NCBI GenBank assembly: GCA_023260615.1
Contig: JALQUY010000004.1
Location: forward strand, 26,319-31,715
DNA length: 5,397 nt
Reading direction: 5' to 3'
From: Schleiferiaceae bacterium
GTDB lineage: Bacteria; Bacteroidota; Bacteroidia; Flavobacteriales; Schleiferiaceae
The position numbers were made by a program, and so were the translations under genes. The notes beneath the pieces were generated by a model that did no database searches, was not told the origin of the DNA, and saw only the letters and a list, made by a program, of their open reading frames with translations. Shown one piece after another: positions 1-5,397 of this stretch. The stretch's first letter is position 1, and each line of letters starts with the position of its first letter.

Positions 1-920
1 TCGATAGGCAAGGAGTAGGTAGTGGGCTGGGGGCCAGGGTCACTCACAAATCCTTCTGGGACCAGACGGATGTACCATGCCAAATCGGCGTTCTTGCTGT
101 CCGTGTAGCGCAAGAAGATTTCGTTGGTATCGATGGAGACGATCTTGTACGTCTGCACACCGGTCCAGTAGCCGATCATGGCATTGCCGGACAAGGTAAT
201 GGTCGTGTCAGTGCCTTCGGTCAAGGTCCAGGTCTCGCCCATAGCATTTGGAGTGAATGCGGTGAAATCACCTACGAGGCAAGAGGTGGTATCGGTGAAG
301 GGGGCATCGCCCGCGTGTGCGCCGTTGACGTAAATGTCGCCATTGGTCACGTGGTCAAAGCCAAAGCCCTGCAAATGGAAGGTGTAGCGGTCGTTGTACA
401 AGCCTGCACCTGCCTTCTCGTTGGCACCTGCTGCCCACCATTCGGGGTAGTCACCTGCACCGCCAGAGGGGTTAGGACCTACGCCCATGTGCGCGGGACG
501 AACGGAATCTACCGCCCACGTCTTGGAGGATCCACCCGTCAGCAATGCAAAAATGGGGTTGCTGATCAAGCTGGGATCATCTTGAGCAATCACAATGTCT
601 TGGGAGCTGCTTGCGCTACCGCCCGAGTTTTGAACGGTCAAGGTGACGGTGTAGGTGCCCGCAAAGGGGTAGCTGCTCGTCACGTTGGTGCCTTCGCCGG
701 TGGTGCCGTTGCCGAAGTCCCAAGTGGCCTGCAAGCTGGAATTGTTGGCGGTGAACTCAATGATGTTTGGGTTCGTTGCCGAAGGCATGAAGGTGAATTC
801 TGCATCTTCAGCGGTAGGAGGATCGCCCAAAGAAGGCTCCTTTTTACAGCCGACAGACACGAGGAGGGCCATAGCCAGTACAGACCAGCCAAAGCGCCAT
901 GTGCGTGAAGTTGATTTCAT
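1..920 (-). CDS. PKD-domain surface lipoprotein, probable glycan-binding protein of a PUL (3' end beyond window)
   Basis: Reading from the ATG at 920 gives 306 codons with no stop before the left edge, so the C-terminus is missing. The N-terminus (MKSTSRTWRFGWSVLAMALL) runs into the lipobox VSVGC, with the lipidated Cys at residue 25. The next ATG (residue 17) lies inside the signal peptide, so the first ATG is the start. Residues 41-112 form a PKD domain (WDFGNGTTGEG at 67-77, YPFAGTYTVTLTV at 84-96). Residues 118-290 look like a second beta-rich domain opening with LLTGGSSKTW and carrying WW at 161-162; I recognise this pattern from PKD proteins beside SusC/SusD but cannot name a fold. A Pro-rich linker (292-300) suggests a further domain outside the window. 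The place after susD is where SusE/F-like surface glycan-binding proteins usually sit. Glycan binding is inferred; no catalytic motif is visible. Leu is strongly biased to TTG (12 of 18, hand count). Confidence 0.88.
   Translation of the reverse strand, partial: MKSTSRTWRFGWSVLAMALLVSVGCKKEPSLGDPPTAEDAEFTFMPSATNPNIIEFTANNSSLQATWDFGNGTTGEGTNVTSSYPFAGTYTVTLTVQNSGGSASSSQDIVIAQDDPSLISNPIFALLTGGSSKTWAVDSVRPAHMGVGPNPSGGAGDYPEWWAAGANEKAGAGLYNDRYTFHLQGFGFDHVTNGDIYVNGAHAGDAPFTDTTSCLVGDFTAFTPNAMGETWTLTEGTDTTITLSGNAMIGYWTGVQTYKIVSIDTNEIFLRYTDSKNADLAWYIRLVPEGFVSDPGPQPTTYSLPI
585..800 (-). other. PKD domain in the third gene
   Basis: Residues 41-112 of the lipoprotein form one immunoglobulin-like PKD repeat. 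The conserved W-D-F-G-N-G core is at 67-72 and the final strand motif G-T-Y-T-V-T-L-T-V at 88-96. Spacing and length (about 70 residues) fit the family. PKD domains are usually rigid spacers or interaction modules in extracellular proteins; here the domain would hold the following beta-rich region away from the membrane. Direct glycan binding by the PKD repeat itself is not implied. Confidence 0.9.
846..920 (-). other. Lipoprotein signal peptide and lipobox of the PKD protein
   Basis: A basic n-region (K2, R6, R9) is followed by a hydrophobic core (residues 10-23) and the lipobox VSVGC ending at Cys25 (TGT at 848-846). This is the pattern for signal peptidase II cleavage and lipidation. The residues after the Cys are KKE, and acidic residues follow at 33, 38, 39 and 41. 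A charged stretch after the Cys can act as a surface-export signal in Bacteroidota lipoproteins, but this one does not exactly match a published consensus, so surface exposure is inferred. Confidence 0.85.
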
Positions 921-956
921 GGTTTTGAGTTTTAAGTGAAGATTTGAGTAAAGCGT
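921..956 (-). other. Short leader between the susD-like gene and the PKD gene
   Basis: The gap is 36 nt. Read on the coding strand it is A-rich just before the ATG (TTAAAACTCAAAACC) and has no Shine-Dalgarno-like GGAGG. That is common in Bacteroidota, where A-rich leaders replace strong ribosome-binding sites. The heptamer ACTCAAA occurs twice, at plus-strand 924-930 and 943-949, probably by chance. No hairpin followed by a T-run is visible, so nothing here ends the transcript and the two genes are most likely co-transcribed. Confidence 0.6.
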
Positions 957-2429
957 TTAATACCCGGCATTTTGGGGCCAATTGCCACCTGCAAGGTCAA
1001 TTTCTACTTGGGGAAGCGGGAAGAGTTCGTGCTTGCCTACCTGGAAGTTGGAAATTTCCTGAGCGGCCTGTCCGCTGCGCACTAGATCCCAAAAGCGAAG
1101 GCCTTCGCCTGAAAGCTCCAAACGGCGCTCGTGGAAGATGTCGGTCAATAAGGTGCTACCTCCCGAAGTGAGGGCAGGCATATTCACGCGATCGCGTACT
1201 TGGTTCACATAGCTCAGGGCTGTGGCGTCATTGCCGTTTTGGGCATGCGCTTCGGCGGCCATGAGCAGGACATCTGCATAGCGAATCACTTTGTAGTTGA
1301 GCGGGGAGGTCAAGTCGTTGTCGGGCAGTCCCAATTCGGCTTGGCGCTTGATGTACTTGTTGTTGTAATACCCTGTGTGCCCACCGCCGCCGATAGCATA
1401 GCTGATGCTGCTGGCGTTGGGTTGAGCGGCAATAAAGGCATCGAGGTCGAGCACGGTGACGTCCCGGCGAAGATCGCTGGCGTCAAAGGCATCGTAGAGG
1501 TCTTGGGTGGGCAAGTTGTAACTGTTGCCATCGCTGTAGTAGGGACCGTCGTACTGGCGAATCCCGTTAAAGCCTGCCGCGGCATTGCCCTCCAAGCAGA
1601 CAAAACAGCCGTAGCTTCCACCTTCTAAGCCGGAATACTCAATGTCAAAGACGGTTTCGCTGTTGTTTTCATTGGCATCCAACCACAGGTCTGCGTAGTT
1701 CTCCACCAAGGCAAAGCCGCCAAAGTTGATCACAGAATCCAGGGTCACGGCCGCTTGGGCATGCTTGCCTTGGTAGAGCTGTACCTTGCCGAGGAGGGCT
1801 AGGGCCGCTCCCTTGTCGACACGCCCCTTTTCGGGGTTGCTCCACGGAAGGGTGGCCGATGCGTAGCGCAGGTCTGCTTCGATTTGGGCATAGACCTCGG
1901 AAGCGGGGCTTCGGTCCAATTTAGTGACTTGATCCGCACCTAAACGCTCGTCAATCACCAAGGGCACATCCCCAAAGTACTTCGTGAGTTCAAAGTAGTA
2001 GTAGGCCCTAAGGAAGCGCGCTTGGCCTAGGATGGCCTCCTTTCCGACAAAGTCAATTTTGTCTTTGAATTCCATCATATAGTTGACCCGCGCAATGCCC
2101 GCATAGTTCCAGCGGAAAATGCTGCGCAGTTCGTTGTTGACGGCGTTGTGCGTCATGGCTTCAATCTGGTGCAGGCCTTCTGTGTCTGTCACACTTTCCC
2201 CTCCTGCAATGGCATTGTCGGAAGCAATTTCACCAATCCATTGGGTGAGGTAGGAGGTCTGAAGCAAGTCGTAGGCCGCGGTGAGCGCCATTTCGTAATC
2301 CGAAGGCTGATTGAAGTAGTTCTCGGCATCCTGCACATAGCGAGGTTGGACGTCCAGGAATTTTTCGCAACTGCCCAAAGAGAAAACGGTAGCAGCGCCA
2401 ACAAGAAGGGGAAATAAACGTGTTTTCAT
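957..2429 (-). CDS. SusD/RagB-family nutrient-binding outer-membrane lipoprotein
   Basis: This complete gene of 490 codons has the usual family length. The protein begins MKTRLFPLLVG and reaches a lipobox (SLGSC) with the lipidated Cys at 21, followed by EKFLDVQP, a typical SusD mature N-terminus. The helical TPR-like part is seen at about 130-150 (LGQARFLRAYYYFELTKYFG) and 205-235 (KGAALALLGKVQLYQGKHAQA). The C-terminal SusD_RagB region includes YKVIRYADVLLMAAEAH (379-395), FHERRLELSGEGLRFWDLVR (432-451) and the closing LFPLPQVEIDL...NAGY. SusD proteins lie on the cell surface as lids over the SusC barrel and deliver bound oligosaccharide. The start is 3 nt after the susC-like stop, suggesting translational coupling. 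A CxxC pair (C275, C278) is unusual and described separately. The ligand cannot be read from the sequence; the generic symbol susD is withheld because this is not the starch-specific gene. Confidence 0.96.
   Translation of the reverse strand: MKTRLFPLLVGAATVFSLGSCEKFLDVQPRYVQDAENYFNQPSDYEMALTAAYDLLQTSYLTQWIGEIASDNAIAGGESVTDTEGLHQIEAMTHNAVNNELRSIFRWNYAGIARVNYMMEFKDKIDFVGKEAILGQARFLRAYYYFELTKYFGDVPLVIDERLGADQVTKLDRSPASEVYAQIEADLRYASATLPWSNPEKGRVDKGAALALLGKVQLYQGKHAQAAVTLDSVINFGGFALVENYADLWLDANENNSETVFDIEYSGLEGGSYGCFVCLEGNAAAGFNGIRQYDGPYYSDGNSYNLPTQDLYDAFDASDLRRDVTVLDLDAFIAAQPNASSISYAIGGGGHTGYYNNKYIKRQAELGLPDNDLTSPLNYKVIRYADVLLMAAEAHAQNGNDATALSYVNQVRDRVNMPALTSGGSTLLTDIFHERRLELSGEGLRFWDLVRSGQAAQEISNFQVGKHELFPLPQVEIDLAGGNWPQNAGY
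1596..1607 (-). other. CxxC motif (C275-F-V-C278) in the SusD-like protein
   Basis: The segment GGSYGCFVCLEGN contains two cysteines separated by two residues (TGT at 1607-1605, TGC at 1598-1596). Besides the lipidated Cys21 these are the only cysteines in the protein. In an exported protein they could form a tight disulfide or bind a metal. The motif lies just before the Gly/Asn/Tyr-rich region (residues 279-305), where loops that contact ligand are often found in this family; that placement is inferred. Confidence 0.6.
2367..2429 (-). other. Lipoprotein signal peptide and lipobox of the SusD-like protein
   Basis: K2 and R4 supply the positive n-region, residues 5-18 the hydrophobic core, and S17-L-G-S-C21 the lipobox, with Cys codon TGC at 2369-2367. 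Signal peptidase II processing and outer-membrane anchoring follow from this, as for almost all SusD homologues. It also confirms the ATG at 2429 as the true start. Confidence 0.93.
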
Positions 2430-2432
2430 CGC
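2430..2432 (-). other. Three-nucleotide junction between the susC-like and susD-like genes
   Basis: The coding-strand sequence is TTTTAA-GCG-ATG: the SusC stop, one GCG triplet, then the SusD start, all in one frame. There is no room for a separate promoter, so the two genes share a transcript, and ribosomes ending on susC could restart on susD. This fits the need for matched amounts of the two partners. Confidence 0.8.
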
Positions 2433-5397
2433 TTAAAATTGAAGACTTAAACCAACCATGAGGGTGCGTGCCTGTGGATAGAATCCATAGTCCACGCCAG
2501 CGGCGAGGACCCCACCAAAGTTTCCTATATCAGGATCATAGCCTTGGTATCCCGTCAGGGTGAAGAGGTTGTTTGCTGAGAGGTACATGCGCAGCTTACG
2601 TGCACCCAGGCGCTCCGTCAGGGACTCGCCCAAGGTGTAGCCCATCTGAATATTTCGCACACGAAGGAAATCTCCTTTTTCTACGAAGTAATCCGAGAAT
2701 ACCGTGTTGCGGGTAAGGGAGGTCGTCAAGCGCGGGATGTCGTTGCTGCTGCCATTTCCCGTCCAACGGCCAATGGTGTAATCCAGCATATTGGCGTAGG
2801 GCTGTTGGCGCTCATAGTTGCGAATAATTTCCTGGCCCAATGCGGCATAGAGGTTAGCACTGACATCAAAGGCCTTAAAGCGGTAGCTCAGGTTTAAGCC
2901 TAGGGTGAAGTCAGGAATGGGCGAGCCAATTTGGGTTTTGTCCGAATTGTTACTGAAGTTGATGACCCCATCGCCGTTTAGGTCCACAAAGCGCAAGTCA
3001 CCAGGGCGCGCGCCCGCCTGAACGACAGGGCTGTTGTCAATTTCTGCTTGCGTTTGGAAAATGCCATCCGTTACAAAGCCATGGAAGTAGCCAATGGGGA
3101 AGCCGGCCTCAAAACGCGTGGCCACATTTCCGCCCACCCCAAATCCGGCACCGGGAATAAAGTCTACGCCATCAGGTACGCGGAGTACTTTATTCTGCAG
3201 GTAGGTGGCGTTGAAGTTCGCCGTGAACTGTGCCGTACGCGTAGGCTTGGTTGCGTAGCCCATTTCCAGCTCAAGTCCACGGTTGCGGACATCGCCTGCA
3301 TTGATGAAGGGCGGGTAGCCGCCAGCGCTGTATGTGCCTAAAACGCCGGAAACCTCTGGCTGGAAGAGCAAATCACTTGTGCGCTTTTCAAAGGCATTCA
3401 ACGTCAGGTTGACACTGTTGCGCACACGCAAGTCAAGACCGAGGTTGGCTTGACGCGTGGTTTCCCACTTGAGGTCTGGATTGGAGGCCCGTCCAATGGC
3501 TACGCCAGGGGTGAGCAAATCATTGAAGGGGTAAACGCCCTCGCCGTTGAGCAGAGCCCGGTAGGCGAAGTTGGGAATTTGGTCGTTTCCAGCGATGCCA
3601 AAACTGGCGCGCAGCTTGGCAAAATCTACGGTGTTGGCCCAGCGGTATCCGGGTTCGTCCGAGAGGATCCAAGCGGCGGACAAGGCGGGGAAGACTCCCC
3701 AACGGGCATTGGGCCCAAATTTGGAACTGCCATCGCGGCGCAGCACCCCAGAGAAGAGGTAGCGGCTCTTGTAGGCGTATTCGGCGCGGCCAAAAGCCGA
3801 GAGCAGGCGCTCCTCAAAGAAGAAGCTGCTCGCGCCATTGAGGTAGCCTCCGGCTGCTTGGCTTGCGGAGATGTCGGCATACTCCCAGCTGTTGTTGGGG
3901 ATATTGAAAGCCCACGCACCCAGTCCCTTTCCTTGGCGTGTGAAAACGCTCGTTCCAGCTGTGGCCTTCACGCTGTGGTCCTCGCCAAAGGTTCGGTCGT
4001 AGTTCAGGTAGGATTCAAACGTCAAATCTCCATACGTGTCGCGGTGCTGGTATACGCTCGCGCCGCGCTCCAGGCTAAAGCCCTCGGCTAGGGTGACCAT
4101 GGGGGCGTCTAAATCCGCATTCACCGCCGTATTCTGCGCCTTGCCGGGGCCGTACCACACCAAGGGAGAGAACACACGGCCGTCGACGATGGCATAGTTG
4201 TAGTTGAAGCGCGTCGTCCAGGTGAGCGACTCGTTGAGATCGTAACTTAACTCTTCCTTACCCACAAATTTGTTCACGCGGCTGTCGTTGTAGGTGTTGG
4301 CCATCTGCGCGATGGGGTTGATGATATCGCTGACCAAAGCGAGGTAACTGTAACGACCGTCCTCTTCTACGATAGGTTCGGTCGGGTAGGCGTTAATGGT
4401 GTTGTAGAGGACCGAACCAATTCCGTTTTCCGGCAAGGTTTTGCGCTGTTCATGGGTAAACAAAAAGACCGAATTCAAGCGCAAGCGGTCCGTCATATCT
4501 GTGCTCAGGTTCACGCGGCCGTTGTAGCGACTAAAATTGCTCTTGCCGCCCCCGACAATACCGTCTTGGGTGAAGTAGGATCCACCTACCGAATACGTCG
4601 TCTGGTTGGAGCTGCCCGTTGCGCTCAAGCTGTGGCTGGAGGTCATCGCGGATTGAAAAACCGCATCTTGCCAGTCCGTGCCAACGCCTAGTGCGGTGTT
4701 CGCAAAAGGTTGGTCTTGGCCTCCGTTGAGGAAGGCATTGTTTTTAAGGACCGCATATTCTTGGGCGTTGAGGAGGCCCAAACGCTTGGCTGTCTGCTGC
4801 ACCCCGAGGTAGGAAGCGTACTCAAAAACGGGCGCACCGCCTTTTTGGCCTTTTTTCGTTTCAATGAGAATAACCCCATTGGCTGCCCGAACGCCAAAGA
4901 TGGAGGCTGTGCCGTCCTTCAAGACGTTTATGGATGCAATATCATTGGGGTTGAGGGCATTCAATCCTTCCGAATCATACACCACGCCATCGACCAGAAT
5001 CAGGGGGTCGTTGTCGCCAAAGGTGCTTAGACCGCGGATTCGGATGCTCGTCGATCCACCGGGCGAGCCGGAATTTGTGTTGATGACTACTCCAGCCACC
5101 TGGCCTTGTAAGGCTTGGTCCATGCGGGGGATGTTGAGCTTGGAAATTTCTTCGCTCTTCACCACAGAGGTCGCACCCGTGATTTCCTTTTTGGTCGACG
5201 TACCATAGCCCGTGACGACGACTTCGCTCAGGCCCACTTGGTTGGGAGTAAGTGCTACCGTCAATGGTTGCGCTGAGGTCACTTTGAGACGCTTGCTATC
5301 GTAGCCGAAGGCTTCGATTAAAAGCGAATCGCCAACTCGGGTTTCCAAGCTAAACCGGCCTTGAAAATCCGTACTTGTCTTGGGGGTTCCGTTGGGG
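2433..5397 (-). CDS. SusC/RagA-family TonB-linked outer-membrane transporter (5' end beyond window)
   Basis: The frame is open from the right edge (first full codon 5396-5394) to the TAA at 2435-2433, giving 987 residues. A TTG at 5348-5346 is internal, because the 16 codons before it continue a conserved domain; the true start lies outside. Domains, numbered from the first codon: end of a carboxypeptidase-regulatory-like domain (1-52), TonB-box-like EVVVTGYG (58-65), plug (about 73-183, with GQVAGV, IRIRG, PLILVDG and RAANGVILIETKKG), then a beta-barrel to the terminal LSLQF, whose last Phe is typical for insertion by the BAM machinery. A DLNGDGVIN loop at 805-813 is common in the family. 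No cysteine occurs in the visible protein. SusC homologues import oligosaccharides, and sometimes peptides, across the outer membrane using TonB-ExbBD energy and a SusD lid, encoded immediately downstream. The substrate cannot be read from this gene alone. Confidence 0.96.
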   Translation of the reverse strand, partial: PNGTPKTSTDFQGRFSLETRVGDSLLIEAFGYDSKRLKVTSAQPLTVALTPNQVGLSEVVVTGYGTSTKKEITGATSVVKSEEISKLNIPRMDQALQGQVAGVVINTNSGSPGGSTSIRIRGLSTFGDNDPLILVDGVVYDSEGLNALNPNDIASINVLKDGTASIFGVRAANGVILIETKKGQKGGAPVFEYASYLGVQQTAKRLGLLNAQEYAVLKNNAFLNGGQDQPFANTALGVGTDWQDAVFQSAMTSSHSLSATGSSNQTTYSVGGSYFTQDGIVGGGKSNFSRYNGRVNLSTDMTDRLRLNSVFLFTHEQRKTLPENGIGSVLYNTINAYPTEPIVEEDGRYSYLALVSDIINPIAQMANTYNDSRVNKFVGKEELSYDLNESLTWTTRFNYNYAIVDGRVFSPLVWYGPGKAQNTAVNADLDAPMVTLAEGFSLERGASVYQHRDTYGDLTFESYLNYDRTFGEDHSVKATAGTSVFTRQGKGLGAWAFNIPNNSWEYADISASQAAGGYLNGASSFFFEERLLSAFGRAEYAYKSRYLFSGVLRRDGSSKFGPNARWGVFPALSAAWILSDEPGYRWANTVDFAKLRASFGIAGNDQIPNFAYRALLNGEGVYPFNDLLTPGVAIGRASNPDLKWETTRQANLGLDLRVRNSVNLTLNAFEKRTSDLLFQPEVSGVLGTYSAGGYPPFINAGDVRNRGLELEMGYATKPTRTAQFTANFNATYLQNKVLRVPDGVDFIPGAGFGVGGNVATRFEAGFPIGYFHGFVTDGIFQTQAEIDNSPVVQAGARPGDLRFVDLNGDGVINFSNNSDKTQIGSPIPDFTLGLNLSYRFKAFDVSANLYAALGQEIIRNYERQQPYANMLDYTIGRWTGNGSSNDIPRLTTSLTRNTVFSDYFVEKGDFLRVRNIQMGYTLGESLTERLGARKLRMYLSANNLFTLTGYQGYDPDIGNFGGVLAAGVDYGFYPQARTLMVGLSLQF
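2958..2984 (-). other. DLNGDGVIN loop in the SusC-like barrel, possible calcium site
   Basis: Residues 805-813 (numbered from the first codon in the window) read DLNGDGVIN, preceded by GDLRFV and followed about 13 residues later by IGSPIPDFTLGL. The D-x-N-x-D-G pattern resembles an EF-hand-like calcium loop and is widely conserved at this place in SusC proteins, in an extracellular loop. Metal binding is inferred from the motif only. Confidence 0.6.
5202..5225 (-). other. TonB-box-like segment EVVVTGYG
   Basis: These eight codons lie between the regulatory-like domain and the plug. In SusC/RagA proteins a hydrophobic E-V-V-V-T-G-Y-G segment at this position is the expected contact for TonB. 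The match to the family pattern is essentially perfect, supporting a functional, energy-coupled transporter. Confidence 0.88.
5241..5396 (-). other. Truncated carboxypeptidase-regulatory-like N-terminal domain of the SusC-like protein
   Basis: The visible end of the domain reads TSTDFQGRFSLETRVGDSLL followed by IEAFGYDSKRLKV. This matches the family pattern of a T-D-x-x-G-x-F turn, a strand, and a GD-x-L...GY ending. The domain sits in the periplasm between the signal peptide and the TonB box in most SusC proteins. The missing upstream part should hold the first strands, the signal peptide and the start codon. Confidence 0.85.

Noticed and set aside
315..908. Plus-strand open frame of 197 codons opposite the PKD gene
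   Set aside because: It has the same antisense register effect: it ends exactly opposite the TCA codon of residue 5 of the PKD protein. The minus strand has a lipobox and PKD motif, so the plus frame is a shadow.
924..949. Repeated heptamer ACTCAAA (coding strand) in the 36-nt gap, as an operator or promoter
   Set aside because: Two copies of a 7-mer in A-rich sequence are easily due to chance. No convincing Bacteroidota -7 element (TAnnTTTG) with a -33 partner is present at suitable spacing before the PKD gene.
921..956. Intergenic terminator or attenuator after the susD-like gene
   Set aside because: No stable inverted repeat followed by a T-run can be found in the gap, so transcription is presumed to continue into the PKD gene.
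1200..1628. Plus-strand open frame of 142 codons opposite the susD-like gene
   Set aside because: It is an in-register antisense shadow of a convincing SusD C-terminal half, with no signal, domain or start context of its own.
3450..4091. Plus-strand open frame of 213 codons opposite the susC-like gene
   Set aside because: It lies codon-on-codon opposite the SusC barrel. Antisense stops in this register need sense TTA, CTA or TCA, which this genome seems to use sparingly, so long empty frames are expected. The translation has no recognisable domain, whereas the minus strand encodes a clear barrel.
5346..5348. TTG as the start codon of the susC-like gene
   Set aside because: The frame stays open to the right edge, and the 16 codons upstream encode the expected turn and strand of the regulatory-like domain. 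A start here would remove the signal peptide needed for export.

Overview
The window holds one transcription unit, read entirely on the minus strand, from a member of the Bacteroidota. In transcription order it contains a SusC-type TonB-dependent outer-membrane transporter (5' end beyond the right edge), a complete SusD/RagB-type surface lipoprotein, and a PKD-domain surface lipoprotein (3' end beyond the left edge). A SusC/SusD pair is diagnostic of this phylum and normally marks a polysaccharide utilization locus (PUL). The DNA looks balanced to slightly GC-rich by eye. The Leu codons TTA and CTA are absent from the third gene, and Ser TCA is rare there, so this is not a typical AT-rich marine flavobacterium. 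Genus or family cannot be decided from the sequence.

Layout, right to left: 5397-2433 is susC-like, with the end of the N-terminal carboxypeptidase-regulatory-like domain, a TonB-box-like segment, the plug and the complete barrel. After 3 nt comes susD-like (2429-957) with a clear lipobox. After a 36-nt A-rich gap comes the PKD lipoprotein (920-1), open to the left edge. The third gene has no stop in the window and is easy to miss in automatic ORF lists, but its reading is unambiguous: lipobox, PKD signature and 306 uninterrupted codons. No gap exceeds 36 nt, and no RNA gene, mobile element, CRISPR array, promoter or terminator is visible.

Working model: the PKD lipoprotein and SusD capture a glycan or its oligomers at the cell surface, SusD closes over the SusC barrel, and TonB energy drives import through SusC. 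The order SusC-SusD-PKD lipoprotein resembles that reported for laminarin/beta-glucan loci of marine Bacteroidota. This makes beta-glucan a plausible but unproven substrate, and predicts glycoside hydrolase genes just left of the window. I found no previously undescribed system; the findings are modest points about an otherwise standard PUL core.
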